From the NCBI RefSeq assembly GCF_000714545.1, contig NZ_AUNB01000040.1:124001-188000 (forward strand): DNA of 64,000 nt. The letters run 5' to 3'. The translations under genes were made by a program, and so were the position numbers. How positions within the stretch are numbered: the first letter of the stretch is position 1; every line of letters starts with the position of its first letter. The stretch comes from Thioclava indica (lineage in GTDB: Bacteria > Pseudomonadota > Alphaproteobacteria > Rhodobacterales > Rhodobacteraceae). This document shows positions 43,657 through 52,880 of this stretch, piece by piece. Below the pieces are notes generated by a model. The model was not told the DNA's origin and did not search any database. It was given only the letters and a program-made list of their open reading frames with translations.

Positions 43657-44254
43657 GCGTGCTGTCTGTGTCGTCGCTATCAGCCGAAACGGCCAGCCCG
43701 ACGAGCGTGGTTTTCACCCCGCCAAACGCCTTGGCAAAATCGCCCGCCAGATCGACGTTTTCGCTGTGCGCTCCGGTGCTCGCTTTGCGCATGATCAGCG
43801 TCTTGCCGCGCGCTCCCAAGTAGGGCGAGGGCAGCACAGCGCCGCGCGCGTGCTCGCCACCCCAGACATACATCAACACCCGTGCCTCCTTGACGCTGAG
43901 CAGCTTGCGGATCGAGGCATTGCGATTTTGCGCGGCCACGTCTTCGGGCATAAACACGAAATAAAGCGACAGGTTGCGATCATCGCCGCCCTTTTGCGTC
44001 AGGTCGGTTGCGGGCACGCTTTGCGCCACCGACCAGCCCCATGACGCCTTGCGCGCCTTGCCCTGTGCGGGTGCCAACGGCGTCCAGATCAGCGACACAG
44101 CACCGTCGGACACGACCTGAACGCCATCCGCAGTTTGCGCCCAGTCATTGCCGGAAAACAGCGAAAACCGCTGCTCTTTCCAGTTCCCGAAAGGTTGCGC
44201 CGCTGCCAGACCCGGCACCATCATTGCCAGCGTGAGGGCCAGTATACGTTTCAT
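43622..44254 (-). CDS. Exported DUF3047-type protein
   Basis: A 210-residue protein with signal peptide MKRILALTLAMMVPGLAAA. The mature part includes GAVSLIWTPLAPAQGKARKA, SWGWSVAQSVPATDLTQKGGDD and YVWGGEHARGAVLPSPYLG. This pattern resembles DUF3047, a family of periplasmic proteins of unknown function. Its 3' end overlaps the DUF2161 gene by 35 bases in convergent orientation. No operon partner. Confidence 0.72.
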   Translation of the reverse strand: MKRILALTLAMMVPGLAAAQPFGNWKEQRFSLFSGNDWAQTADGVQVVSDGAVSLIWTPLAPAQGKARKASWGWSVAQSVPATDLTQKGGDDRNLSLYFVFMPEDVAAQNRNASIRKLLSVKEARVLMYVWGGEHARGAVLPSPYLGARGKTLIMRKASTGAHSENVDLAGDFAKAFGGVKTTLVGLAVSADSDDTDSTLKASLAGLRLQ

Positions 44255-44319
44255 CGCGATCTCCTTGCGTGTCGGGAAAGGATACGTTGGCGCGCGCCAT
44301 TGCGATCACTTGCGCATGC

Positions 44320-44751
44320 CTAGCTGACGACCGGGGCCAATAATAGGCAGCTTTCGCTATTTTGCACACCGGGAATTTCGCGGATTTCACGCAGTGCACG
44401 GTCAAAACTCGCCAAGGAGTCGGTGTGAATTTCGGCCACCAGATCCCAGTTGCCATTGGTGGCGTAAACCGTCGAAACATCCGCGATGCGGTGCAGCGCA
44501 CGGATCACGGTGCGCGACATGCGCCCTTGCAGCTGCACCAACGTGATGGCGCGCACCTGCCCCTCGACGTCGATATCGGTTTCGATGGTGAAACGGCGTA
44601 TCCGCCCGCTCTCCATCAGCGATTGTAACCGCACCCGCGCGGTGGTGCGCGAGATCCCGGCCTTATGCGCCAACTCGGTCACCGACATCCGGGAATCGTG
44701 GCGCAAGGCGGCGATGATTGCGCGGTCGATGGTGCTAGGGGTGTCTGCCAC
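44320..44751 (-). CDS. Lrp/AsnC-family regulator
   Basis: A 143-residue regulator. N-terminal helix-turn-helix (DRAIIAALRHDSRMSVTELA, HKAGISRTTARVRLQSLMES) and a C-terminal RAM domain (VRAITLVQLQGRMSRTVIRA). The start is a GTG at 44751; no in-frame ATG is nearby. It is divergent from the arginase gene with 118 bases between starts. In the same group of bacteria such regulators control arginine and ornithine breakdown, so it is the likely regulator of the next two genes. Confidence 0.87.
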   Translation of the reverse strand: MADTPSTIDRAIIAALRHDSRMSVTELAHKAGISRTTARVRLQSLMESGRIRRFTIETDIDVEGQVRAITLVQLQGRMSRTVIRALHRIADVSTVYATNGNWDLVAEIHTDSLASFDRALREIREIPGVQNSESCLLLAPVVS

Positions 44752-44869
44752 TGATCATTTCGCACTAATGACTACTCTATTCGATCAATCTTAGCTTCGT
44801 TTCGCGCAAATTGCCAATCGAAATAGCAAGAGATTTCCCCCATCCTGATGCGCAACAAGGGAGATCGTT

Positions 44870-45796
44870 ATGAAAAAGACCTGCTCGCTATTGGGCGCGC
44901 CTATCCAAACGGGGGCATCGCAACCGGGATGCGTTATGGGGCCAGCGGCTTTGCGCACGGCGGGATTGGCGCGTGTGCTGGCTGAACTGGAGTGGGAGGT
45001 CAGTGATCTGGGCGATCTGGCGATTGGCCCGCAAACGCCGCTGCCCCATGCCAACCCCGCGATCCACGATCTGGCCGAGACCCACGCCTGGATCACGATC
45101 CTTGCCCGAGCCGCCCAAGACGCCGCGCGCGACTTTGATCTGCCCGTCTTCATGGGTGGCGATCACGCGATGGCGGCGGGCACGGTCAGCGGCATCGCGG
45201 CCCATGCGGCCAGCCTGAACCGCCCGTTGTTCGTGCTCTGGCTGGATGCCCATCCAGATCTGCACACGCTCGACACCACGACCAGCGGCAATCTGCACGG
45301 TACTCCGGTCTCCTATTTCACCGCTCAGCCGGGGTTTGATGCCTATCCGCCGCTGAAACATGCCGTCGATCCGGCCAATATCTGCATGATGGGCATCCGC
45401 TCGGTTGATCCGGCAGAGCGTGACCGCATCACCGCGACGGGCATCGAGGTGCATGACATGCGCGCGCTGGATGAGACTGGCGTGCTAGCGCCGTTGCGCG
45501 CGTTCCTCAAGCGGGTGCGGGCGGCCAACGGGTTGCTGCATGTCAGCTTTGACGTGGATTTCCTTGACCCCGCAATCGCGCCCGCCGTGGGTACCACCGT
45601 GCCGGGTGGCATGACATTCCGCGAGGCGCATCTGATCATGGAGGAGCTGTGCGACAGCGCCCTCGTGACCTCGCTTGATCTGGTCGAGTTGAACCCGTTT
45701 CTCGATGAGCGCGGGCGCACCGCGAAACTGATCCGCGACCTCACCGCCAGCCTGTTTGGCCGGCGCGTTCTTGACCGCATGACCCGGAGCTATTGA
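44870..45796 (+). CDS. rocF: Arginase
   Basis: A 308-residue ureohydrolase. The manganese-binding motifs are all present: MGGDHAMAAGT, LWLDAHPDLHTLDTTTSGNL and SFDVDFLDPAIAPAV. N-HGTP and the C-terminal DLVELNPFLDERGRTA are arginase-specific rather than agmatinase-like. It hydrolyses arginine to ornithine and urea. RBS GGGAG upstream. The stop overlaps the cyclodeaminase start by one base (TGATG), giving a two-step arginine to proline route. Confidence 0.92.
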   Translation: MKKTCSLLGAPIQTGASQPGCVMGPAALRTAGLARVLAELEWEVSDLGDLAIGPQTPLPHANPAIHDLAETHAWITILARAAQDAARDFDLPVFMGGDHAMAAGTVSGIAAHAASLNRPLFVLWLDAHPDLHTLDTTTSGNLHGTPVSYFTAQPGFDAYPPLKHAVDPANICMMGIRSVDPAERDRITATGIEVHDMRALDETGVLAPLRAFLKRVRAANGLLHVSFDVDFLDPAIAPAVGTTVPGGMTFREAHLIMEELCDSALVTSLDLVELNPFLDERGRTAKLIRDLTASLFGRRVLDRMTRSY

Positions 45797-46851
45797 TGAC
45801 CTCGCAATCCCCTACCCCCTCGGCGCTGGCCTTTGTCCCCTTCGTCTCTGTCGCTAATATGATGCGGCTGGTGAACGCCAACGGCGTTGAAACCGTGATG
45901 CGCGACCTTGCCGCCTATATCGAGCAAGATTTCCGCCGCTGGCCGGAATTTGACAAAACCCCGCGCGTCGCGAGCCACTCGCAAGAGGGCGTGATCGAGT
46001 TGATGCCCACGGCGGACGCTGAAAATTACGGCTTCAAATATGTCAACGGTCACCCCAAGAACGGGCGCACCGGGCATCAGACGGTGACGGCCTTTGGCGT
46101 GCTGTCCTCGGTCGCGACCGGCTATCCGTTGCTACTGTCGGAAATGACGGTGCTGACGGCGCTGCGCACGGCGGCGACCTCGGCTTTGGTGGGGAAATAC
46201 CTTGCCCCGAAAGGTGCGCAAGTGATGGCGATGATCGGCAATGGCGCGCAATGCGAATTTCAGGCGCTGGCCTTTCGCGCGATCTGCGGCATCAACCGCT
46301 TGCGCCTGTATGACATCGACCCTGCGGCCACCGCGAAAGCCATGCGCAACCTCAGCGCACAGGGCTTTGATGTGACGCCCTGCACGTCTGGCGCGCAGGC
46401 GGTGGAGGGCGCGCAGGTCATCACCACCTGCACCGCCGACAAGCAATGCGCGACGATCCTAAGCGATAATATGGTCGGCAGCGGCGTGCATATTAACGCA
46501 ATTGGCGGCGACTGTCCCGGCAAGACGGAACTGCATCGCGACATCCTGACCCGCGCGGATATTTTCGTGGAATACCCCGAGCAAACCCGCATCGAGGGCG
46601 AAATCCAGCAACTTGACGCCGATCACCCCGTGACCGAGCTGTGGCAGGTGATGCGCGGCGAGGCCGAGGGTCGGCGCGATGCCAAACAGATCACGCTGTT
46701 TGATTCCGTGGGCTTCGCAATCGAAGATTTCAGCGCCCTGCGCTACATCCATGACCAGATCGCGGGCAGCAATTTCTATCAACCGCTGGATCTACTGGCC
46801 GATCCCGATGACACGCGCGATCTGTTTGGGATGCTGACCCGCGCGGCGTGA
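45796..46851 (+). CDS. Ornithine cyclodeaminase
   Basis: A 351-residue NAD-dependent enzyme of the OCD/mu-crystallin family. SEMTVLTALRTAATSALVGK, the Rossmann segment AMIGNGAQCEFQALAFRAIC, and INAIGGDCPGKTELHRDIL with catalytic Asp are present. It converts ornithine to proline with release of ammonia. It is coupled to arginase by a 1-base overlap. Together with arginase it channels arginine nitrogen and carbon to proline and urea under the divergent Lrp-type regulator. Confidence 0.92.
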   Translation: MTSQSPTPSALAFVPFVSVANMMRLVNANGVETVMRDLAAYIEQDFRRWPEFDKTPRVASHSQEGVIELMPTADAENYGFKYVNGHPKNGRTGHQTVTAFGVLSSVATGYPLLLSEMTVLTALRTAATSALVGKYLAPKGAQVMAMIGNGAQCEFQALAFRAICGINRLRLYDIDPAATAKAMRNLSAQGFDVTPCTSGAQAVEGAQVITTCTADKQCATILSDNMVGSGVHINAIGGDCPGKTELHRDILTRADIFVEYPEQTRIEGEIQQLDADHPVTELWQVMRGEAEGRRDAKQITLFDSVGFAIEDFSALRYIHDQIAGSNFYQPLDLLADPDDTRDLFGMLTRAA

Positions 46852-46869
46852 GGCGACAGGCGCACCCCA

Positions 46870-47433
46870 TCAAACGGGTGCGCCTTTTGTATCATGCTCA
46901 ATCGCAAGCTGTTCCCCAAACTGGTGGCAAATCGCGGTTACGATCTGATCCGGCGACTGCACAATGTCGCAAACAAGCGCCTTTTCACTTGGAGTCGGGG
47001 CCTCCATATCTGCCAGTTGGCTATCAAGCAGGCTCACCGGCATAAAATGGTCGGATCGCTGCGCCATACGCTGCGCAATCAACGACCGATCCCCCGTCAG
47101 ATGCACGATATGCATCGCACCAAGATTTCGACGCAACCGGTCGCGATAGGCCCTTTTCAATGCCGAACATGCGAAGACGACAGGGTGCCGGGTCAACATA
47201 CCGACCCGGAGCACCTCGTCGGACAGCCGATCAAGCCAGTCCCATCGCATCGCGTCATCTAAGGGAAGCCCCGAGGCCATGCGCGCCACATTTGCCGATT
47301 GATGATAATCGTCAGCATCCAGAAACTGCCCACCCAAGGCCTGTGCAACGCCTTTTGCAATCGTGGTTTTACCCGTGCCGCAAACGCCCATCACGAGCAC
47401 CGACGGAATTGTGCGTCTTAAGTGTGAGGCCAT
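46870..47433 (-). CDS. gntK: Gluconokinase
   Basis: A 187-residue kinase with P-loop GVCGTGKTTIAKGVAQALGG and FLDADDYHQSANVARMASGL. PLDDAMRWDWLDRL, VFACSALKRAYRDRLR and the phosphate-binding QRSDHFMPVSLLDSQ follow. It makes 6-phosphogluconate for the Entner-Doudoroff pathway. No gluconate transporter or dehydratase is next to it. It converges on the cyclodeaminase gene with 18 bases between stops. Confidence 0.9.
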   Translation of the reverse strand: MASHLRRTIPSVLVMGVCGTGKTTIAKGVAQALGGQFLDADDYHQSANVARMASGLPLDDAMRWDWLDRLSDEVLRVGMLTRHPVVFACSALKRAYRDRLRRNLGAMHIVHLTGDRSLIAQRMAQRSDHFMPVSLLDSQLADMEAPTPSEKALVCDIVQSPDQIVTAICHQFGEQLAIEHDTKGAPV

Positions 47434-47489
47434 CTTTCACGTCCCGGATCTGCAATATCGCCCATACTGATTGGGCTCGTATAGACACT

Positions 47490-47511
47490 TGCCTTGGTCG
47501 AACCCAAGGCA
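47490..47511. promoter_or_regulatory. Inverted repeat upstream of gntK
   Basis: TGCCTTGG and CCAAGGCA are perfect 8-base arms around TCGAAC. The repeat lies 57 bases before the gntK start. It is a possible operator (for example for a GntR or LacI-type regulator). The rest of the 269-base gap to the AbrB-type gene holds nothing recognisable. Confidence 0.4.
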
Positions 47512-47702
47512 TTTACCACATTTGCATCTTAGATGAAGAATTAGATCCGCGAACGAAAAAGGCACGCAAAACTATGAAGAACCTCGCAAAGCGCTTCAAT
47601 TGCGCCAAACGGGCAGCGTCATCCCGGGCGCGCATTTCTACCATTGGCGCGCGGGGCAACTGTGCTATCTGACAGGCGAAACGCCTAAATGACTGCACCG
47701 AT

Positions 47703-48773
47703 ATGCCTCCCTTGATGACCCACCCCGCCCGTTGGCCCGCACCGCTGCGCTGGGGCGTGCTGATCCTTGGCTCCGGCCTGTTGGCACTGCTGCTGGGGCG
47801 TGCGCATCTGTCTGCGGCGCTGCTTTTGGGGCCGATGATCGTGGCGATTGCGATGGCGGGGGCCGGCTCTGGCGTGGCGATACCGCGCTTTGTTTTCATC
47901 ATCGCGCAAAGCGTGGTGGGCATGATGATGGCGTCAAAGCTGCCGCCCGCGCTATTTCCCGAAATCGCGCAGGATTGGCCGATCTTCGCCGCCGGGATCT
48001 TGTCCACGGTGCTGGGCGCGACCAGTTTGGGCTGGCTGCTCTCACGCACGGGCATGCTACCGGGCACCACGGCGATCTGGGGCTCATCGCCCGGTGCAGC
48101 GACCGTGATGACCTTGATGTCGGAAAGCTACGGCGCCGATATGCGGCTGGTCGCGATGATGCAGTATTTGCGCGTCGCCTGCTGCGCGATTGCCGCGACG
48201 GCGGTGGTGAAACTGTTCGGTGTCACGCCTAGCCAGTCAGTGGTTGCAACGCCGGTCGAGACCACGCTGAACGCGCTTGATATCGCCAAAACGCTGGGGC
48301 TGGCGATTGGCGCGGGGCTGCTCGGTTGGCGGCTGAAAGTGCCCGGAGGCGGCTTGCTGACGCCGCTAATCGCCGGGGTGATCTACAATCTGAGCGGTCT
48401 TGGCGACATCGCCCTGCCGCAGCCTGTGCTGGCGCTTAGCTATGCGATTGTCGGCTGGGGAATCGGGATGCGGTTCTCGCGCGAGGTGCTGGCCCATGCC
48501 GCGCGGGTGTTGCCGCTGGTTCTGGGCATGATCGTGACGTTGATCGCGCTTTGTGCGGGGTTTGCCGCCCTTCTGGTGCAGTTCGCCGGGATAGAGCCGG
48601 TGACGGCCTATCTGGCCACCAGTCCGGGCGGCGCGGATTCGGTCGCGATCATCGCGGCGGGCACTCAGGTGGATATTCCGTTCGTGATGGCGATGCAGAT
48701 CGGGCGCTTTCTGCTGGTGCTGATCGCCGGCCCTGCTTTGGCGCGCTATCTGTCGCGTGGGACACGCAGCTAG
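47703..48773 (+). CDS. AbrB-family membrane protein (putative ammonia monooxygenase/AbrB duplication family)
   Basis: A 356-residue integral membrane protein with about ten hydrophobic segments in two similar halves. Each half carries the family's Gly/Pro-rich turn: LGPMIVAIAMA with PGTTAIWGSSPGAATVM, and TPLIAGVIYN with TSPGGADSV. Despite the database name, it is neither an AbrB DNA-binding protein nor a monooxygenase. A transport or regulatory membrane role is assumed, with function unknown. Stands alone. Confidence 0.78.
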   Translation: MPPLMTHPARWPAPLRWGVLILGSGLLALLLGRAHLSAALLLGPMIVAIAMAGAGSGVAIPRFVFIIAQSVVGMMMASKLPPALFPEIAQDWPIFAAGILSTVLGATSLGWLLSRTGMLPGTTAIWGSSPGAATVMTLMSESYGADMRLVAMMQYLRVACCAIAATAVVKLFGVTPSQSVVATPVETTLNALDIAKTLGLAIGAGLLGWRLKVPGGGLLTPLIAGVIYNLSGLGDIALPQPVLALSYAIVGWGIGMRFSREVLAHAARVLPLVLGMIVTLIALCAGFAALLVQFAGIEPVTAYLATSPGGADSVAIIAAGTQVDIPFVMAMQIGRFLLVLIAGPALARYLSRGTRS

Positions 48774-48803
48774 CCCTTTCCCCACAACCGACCCGACCAA
48801 AGC

Positions 48804-48832
48804 AAAAGGCCGCGCCCAACGGCACGGCCCTT
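48804..48832 (-). terminator. Terminator of rpmG
   Basis: On the minus strand GGCCGTGCC pairs with GGCGCGGCC around GTTG, followed by TTTTGCTTT. It lies 24 bases beyond the rpmG stop. Confidence 0.75.
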
Positions 48833-48855
48833 CAACATAGTCCAAAGCGGCGATC

Positions 48856-49023
48856 TTATTTGATCTTGCCTTCTTTGTATTCGACATGCTTGCGCACGAC
48901 CGGATCGTATTTGTTCACGGCCATTTTTTCCGTCATGGTGCGGGCATTCTTCTTGGTCACATAGAAGTGCCCGGTGCCCGCCGTCGAGTTCAGACGGATC
49001 TTGATCGTCGTCGGCTTCGCCAT
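48856..49023 (-). CDS. rpmG: 50S ribosomal protein L33
   Basis: A 55-residue protein, [20 protein letters not shown] through [20 protein letters not shown], the standard L33 pattern. The zinc-binding Cys pairs of C+ forms are absent, so this is the zinc-independent C- type. A structural component of the large ribosomal subunit. The start at 49023 was chosen by family length; the AGGAG ribosome site sits just upstream. Confidence 0.96.
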   Translation of the reverse strand: MAKPTTIKIRLNSTAGTGHFYVTKKNARTMTEKMAVNKYDPVVRKHVEYKEGKIK

Positions 49024-49217
49024 TTTAATTCTCCTAGCTCCGGGCACATCGGCGTGCCCGCGGAATCCTTGAAGCCCGCCTTTTAGCTATACGGCCTGCG
49101 GAGTCAACAACAAAACCCAGACCTACCCCAAGATTTCCCGCGCGCCTTGGCACAGAAATCGAAATAGACGCCCGTTTTTCGACAGCCCCGCGCGCAACCG
49201 GATGCTAAGTTTGTGTC

Positions 49218-49837
49218 ATGCTGTTTGATTTGCCAGATCACGCCACCCTCTATCGCGCCCTGCTAGAGCGCGACTCGCGCTATGACGGGCAGGCTTTTGT
49301 TTGCGTGACCACCACCGGCATTTTTTGCCGCCTGACCTGTCCTGCGCGCAAACCGCTGGCTGAGAATTGCGCCTTCCACGACACGATCGGGGCTTGTCTG
49401 GAGGCCGGGTTTCGCCCCTGCAAACGCTGCCATCCGATGCAAGCCGCCGCGATGTCCGAGCCGGTGATCGCTACGCTTCTAGACGCGTTAGAGGCCGATC
49501 CAGCGCGGAACTGACAGAATATTTCGCAGGCCGCAGCGCGCAGTTCGCAACGCCGCTCGCTCAGCACGGATCAGAGTTCTCTCGCGCCGTCTGGGACGCG
49601 TTGCGCAGTATTCCCGCAGGCCAGACCCGCAGCTACGCCCAGATCGCTCAATCCATCCATCACCCGAGCGCCACCCGTGCCGTGGCGCGCGCCAATGGTG
49701 TCAATCAGATCGCGCTGATGGTGCCGTGCCATCGGGTGATCGGCGCAGACGGGTCGCTGACGGGCTATGGGGGCGGGCTGTGGCGCAAACAACGCCTGAT
49801 CGAAATCGAGCGCAGCTACAAAACCGCCACCCCCTGA
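49218..49837 (+). pseudogene. ada: ada gene with internal deletion and frameshift
   Basis: The first frame (49218-49514, 98 codons) is a complete Ada zinc domain. Cys37, Cys41, Cys68 and Cys71 match E. coli Cys38/42/69/72, and it ends LEADPARN-stop. The second frame (from about 49500 to 49837) carries the end of the linker (ELTEYFAGRSAQFATPLAQH) and an O6-alkylguanine transferase domain with active-site PCHRVIG (Cys codon 49727-49729). The roughly 130-codon AraC domain normally between them is missing, and the halves are in different frames. No start codon or ribosome site precedes the second part. Confidence 0.82.
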
Positions 49838-49897
49838 AACGCAAGATGCGGGCCAAGGCGTTTTGCCCCGACCCGCATCTCAAATCTCAAGCCCGGT

Positions 49898-50608
49898 TCA
49901 GGCCAGCGGCTTGCCCATCGACTGATGGATCAGCGCCACTTTCTCAGTTTCCAGCCCAAGCGCCGCCGCCAAGTTGGCGAGGTATTGCTTTTCGGCCTCG
50001 GTATCGACGGTGATCGCCATCAGCGCGGCGGAATAGACCTGCGCCTTCATGTTTTCAGCGGTGTCACGGGCCAGACCCGACACGTCGATTTCCGCGTCGA
50101 GTTCGGATTTCACGAAAGCGATTTCATCATCGGAGGCATCCGACAGGTGATCGAGAATCGTCGTGCGTTCCTGGTCATCAATCGAGCCATCGGCCTTGGC
50201 CGCCTGAATCATCGCGCGGATCATCAGTTTCGCCTGATCTTCCATCGCGGGTTCTGCCGCCGTGCCGCCCGTAACCGCGCCAATCATGTCACCCAGACCG
50301 CCAGCGCCCGTCTTGGCCGCCCCCGTCAGCGCGCCCATCAACGAGCCAAGCCCGGCCTCAGCCGCGCCCGTCGCCGAAGCCGCCTGCGTGCCGAATTTGG
50401 CAAACATATCGCGCACGCCCTCTTTGCCGCCGGGCACGCCCATCTTTTCGGCCATATCGCCGATCTGATCGGCCATGCCGCCGGGTTGTCCGGCGCTGCC
50501 AAGGGCGTCTTTCATCCCCTGCATGCCACCCATTTGCGAAAATTTCTGCGCGCCTTTTGCGGCGGCAAAGCCCACCGCCAACGTAGCCAATGTCTTGACG
50601 AAGCTCAT
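49898..50608 (-). CDS. DUF533 (YebE-like) protein
   Basis: A 236-residue protein starting MSFVKTLATLAVGFAAAKGA. A Gly/Ala-rich, low-complexity middle (residues ~30-120) precedes a helical TerB/DUF533 domain containing KLMIRAMIQAAKADGSIDDQ and a repeat of short helices. Start at 50608 chosen by the hydrophobic N-terminus. The function of YebE-type proteins is unknown; some respond to envelope stress. It is 80 bases downstream of the DUF302 gene in the same direction. Confidence 0.82.
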   Translation of the reverse strand: MSFVKTLATLAVGFAAAKGAQKFSQMGGMQGMKDALGSAGQPGGMADQIGDMAEKMGVPGGKEGVRDMFAKFGTQAASATGAAEAGLGSLMGALTGAAKTGAGGLGDMIGAVTGGTAAEPAMEDQAKLMIRAMIQAAKADGSIDDQERTTILDHLSDASDDEIAFVKSELDAEIDVSGLARDTAENMKAQVYSAALMAITVDTEAEKQYLANLAAALGLETEKVALIHQSMGKPLA

Positions 50609-50688
50609 GTCAGCCTCCCGAGTTGAGTTACCTTCGCGCCAGTCTTGCGCGTGATCCCCCGGAAGGCCAGCAAAAACGCCATATCGGG

Positions 50689-51072
50689 TCAAAGCGCGGC
50701 GATGACATCCTTGAGCATTGCGCGCACCTTGGTTGCGACCTCGGCCAGCCCGTCACTTTCAACCGCCTGCATCGAGGCCACCGGATCAACGGCCGAGACC
50801 TCGACCCCGCCCTCAACCTCGCGCAGGATCACGTTGCAGGGCAGCATCGCGCCGATTTTCGGCGCGTGCTGGATCGCGGCAAAGGCCTGTTTCGGGTTGC
50901 ACGCGCCAAGGATTTTGTAGCGCGGCATGTCCTCGTTCAGCTTGGCTTTCATGGTGGCCGCAACGTTGATTTCCGTCAGCACGCCAAAGCCCGCCTCTGC
51001 CAAATCGGCGCGCACCTGCGCCTCGACTGAGTCGAAATCCCCGTCCAGCGTCTTGTCGATCGTATAAGTCAT
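50689..51072 (-). CDS. DUF302 protein
   Basis: A 127-residue protein of the DUF302 family: YTIDKTLDGDFDSVEAQVRA, VLTEINVAATMKAKLNED, YKILGACNPKQAFAAIQ and IGAMLPCNVILREVEGGVEV. Two conserved Cys are in the expected places. The family has a two-layer sandwich fold, and no biochemical role is established. RBS AGGAGG upstream of the ATG at 51072. It may be co-transcribed with the DUF533 gene. Confidence 0.88.
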   Translation of the reverse strand: MTYTIDKTLDGDFDSVEAQVRADLAEAGFGVLTEINVAATMKAKLNEDMPRYKILGACNPKQAFAAIQHAPKIGAMLPCNVILREVEGGVEVSAVDPVASMQAVESDGLAEVATKVRAMLKDVIAAL

Positions 51073-51229
51073 CTTCGCTCCTCCTGAAGGTTTTATAACT
51101 CTACCCTTTCAGCTTGGGGTCTGGCGCGAAAAAGAAAGGTCCAATAGCGCAGAGGTGCGATTGCATTTGCGCACAGAATGCTGCGCGCAGGCGGGCGAAC
51201 GCCCTAAGTCTCAAGACCTTGAAAAATAC

Positions 51230-51637
51230 GCGCGGATGGCCTGTAAGCCGGATTCTGTCCAAGGGTTGCCCCTCTGGATGACCATTCCTCTCGCCCTACG
51301 ATTGCTCGCAGGGTCCAGCCGCCAACCCGGATCGCTCGGGGCGAAGTTCCCCTGCCGTCACCCATTGCCGGGGCGGCGCACGATCCCTATTCGGCGTTGC
51401 TCCCGGTGGGGCTTGCCATGCCAGGTCTGTTACCAGCCCCGCGGTGGGCTCTTACCCCACCGTTTCACCCTTACCGCACCAAGGCACGGCGGTTTGTTTT
51501 CTGTGGCGCTTTCCGTCGGGTTGCCCCGCCCGGGCGTTACCCGGCACCGTCACTTCATGGAGTCCGGACTTTCCTCGGGCACCCAGCTGTCCGCAAAACG
51601 GAGCTATGGGCACTCGCGGTCATCCGGCCATCCGCGC
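51230..51637 (-). ncRNA. rnpB: RNase P RNA, bacterial type A
   Basis: About 408 nt on the minus strand. The 5' end GCGCGGATGGCC and 3' end GGCCATCCGCGC form helix P1. The conserved core GAGGAAAGTCCGGACTCC lies near the 5' third and the ACAGAATCCGGCTTACAGG region precedes P1 at the 3' side. It is the catalytic RNA that matures tRNA 5' ends. A T-rich stretch (TATTTTTC) follows P1. Confidence 0.95.
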
Positions 51638-51644
51638 ATCGCTG

Positions 51645-51673
51645 CAGATAGGCAATCGGATGCGGCGGGTCAA
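51645..51673 (-). promoter_or_regulatory. rnpB promoter
   Basis: On the minus strand TTGACC (51673-51668) and TATCTG (51650-51645) are separated by 17 bases. The predicted RNA start (51637) lies 7-8 bases further, the ideal spacing. The -35 box begins only 5 bases after the MFS stop codon. Confidence 0.8.
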
Positions 51674-51677
51674 TCGC

Positions 51678-52880
51678 CTAAGCGCGCGCGGCTCGCGACT
51701 CGCGTGCCAACAGGAACAGGGTGATCAGGCACAACAGCGCAACAATAGCGGCAAAGCCCAGCGCGCTGGCGTAAAGCCCAAAGACAGCGCTGGCCAAGCC
51801 CACCCCGACCACCGGTAGTGACAGCGCCACGTAGGACGCTGTGAAAAAGGTCGAAGTGACGGCGGCGCGCTCATCACTGGGTGCCGCCTGCGCGACCCGG
51901 CCCAGCCCGGCACGCAGCACCAACCCGTTCCCGATGCCCGCAATCATCGCCCCAATGATAATCACCGATAGCAGCGCCGCGCCAAGCCCGACGCCCAAGA
52001 CCAACACCCCCGCCAAAAGCAGACCGACCCCGATGGGCAGGCGACGGTGCGCCGGAAAGAGCGGCAACAATATCTGCCCCAATACCGCCATCAGCAGGAA
52101 AGAGGCCACATCCAGCCCGACCAGAATCGCGCTGTGACGCCCCAGAACCTCGCCCAGAAATGCGGGCGACACGGCGGTGAAGAACCCTGCCACCATAAAG
52201 CCCGCAAAGGCCGCCGTGGCGGCGGGCACAAAGACCGGGCGGACCTCGGGCGGCACCTCAAGGCGCTGCATGCGCAGCCGCGGATGGGCCGGTTTGTTGA
52301 CGGTTTCAGGTGCGATCACGATCAGCACAGCGCCAATCACGGCCAGCACCAGATGACTAAGATAGGGCGCAACCAGCGGATCGGGCGTGGCTTGCAAGAT
52401 CAGCGCCGCAAATAGCGGCCCCAAGCCCAGCCCGCCCAGATTCGCCGCAACGGCCACCAGCGGGCCATGCGCGCGCCACCGCTCGGGCATCAGCTCGATC
52501 ACCGAAACGGTCGCAGCACCGGTGTAGATCCCCGCCGAAACGCCCGAGATCAACCGCCCCAGCAAAAGCCAACTCAGCCCGTCGGAATATGCCAAGATCA
52601 CATCGCTGAGCGCCGCACAGCCCAGCCCCGCCAGCAACATCGGTCGCCGCCCGATCTGATCTGACCAACGCCCCATGCCCAACAGCGCCCCGATCACCCC
52701 CACGGCATAGACCGCGAAAATCACCGTGATTATCGGTTCGGAAAACCCGAACTGCTGCCGATAGAGCGGGTAAAGCGGGGTCGGCACAGTTGTGCCCAGC
52801 ATCACACTGAAAAACGCGAAGACGGTGCCCGGCAGCCCCAAAATTTGACGCAATCTGGAAGCGGCGTGAAAGGGCGTCAT
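51678..52880 (-). CDS. MFS transporter, sugar-efflux/drug type
   Basis: A 400-residue transporter with twelve predicted helices and a short N-terminus. The loop 2-3 signature GMGRWSDQIGRRPMLLAGLG fits the MFS motif G-x-x-x-D-x-x-G-R-R, and LPLFPAHRRLPIG is the matching position in the second half. The start at 52880 has GGAGAG seven bases upstream; longer frames cover non-hydrophobic sequence. It stands alone before rnpB. Substrate unknown. Confidence 0.87.
   Translation of the reverse strand: MTPFHAASRLRQILGLPGTVFAFFSVMLGTTVPTPLYPLYRQQFGFSEPIITVIFAVYAVGVIGALLGMGRWSDQIGRRPMLLAGLGCAALSDVILAYSDGLSWLLLGRLISGVSAGIYTGAATVSVIELMPERWRAHGPLVAVAANLGGLGLGPLFAALILQATPDPLVAPYLSHLVLAVIGAVLIVIAPETVNKPAHPRLRMQRLEVPPEVRPVFVPAATAAFAGFMVAGFFTAVSPAFLGEVLGRHSAILVGLDVASFLLMAVLGQILLPLFPAHRRLPIGVGLLLAGVLVLGVGLGAALLSVIIIGAMIAGIGNGLVLRAGLGRVAQAAPSDERAAVTSTFFTASYVALSLPVVGVGLASAVFGLYASALGFAAIVALLCLITLFLLARESRAARA

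Noticed and set aside
47513-48070. 185-codon minus-strand frame opposite the AbrB-type gene start
   Set aside because: Mostly antisense to a membrane protein gene; no motif.
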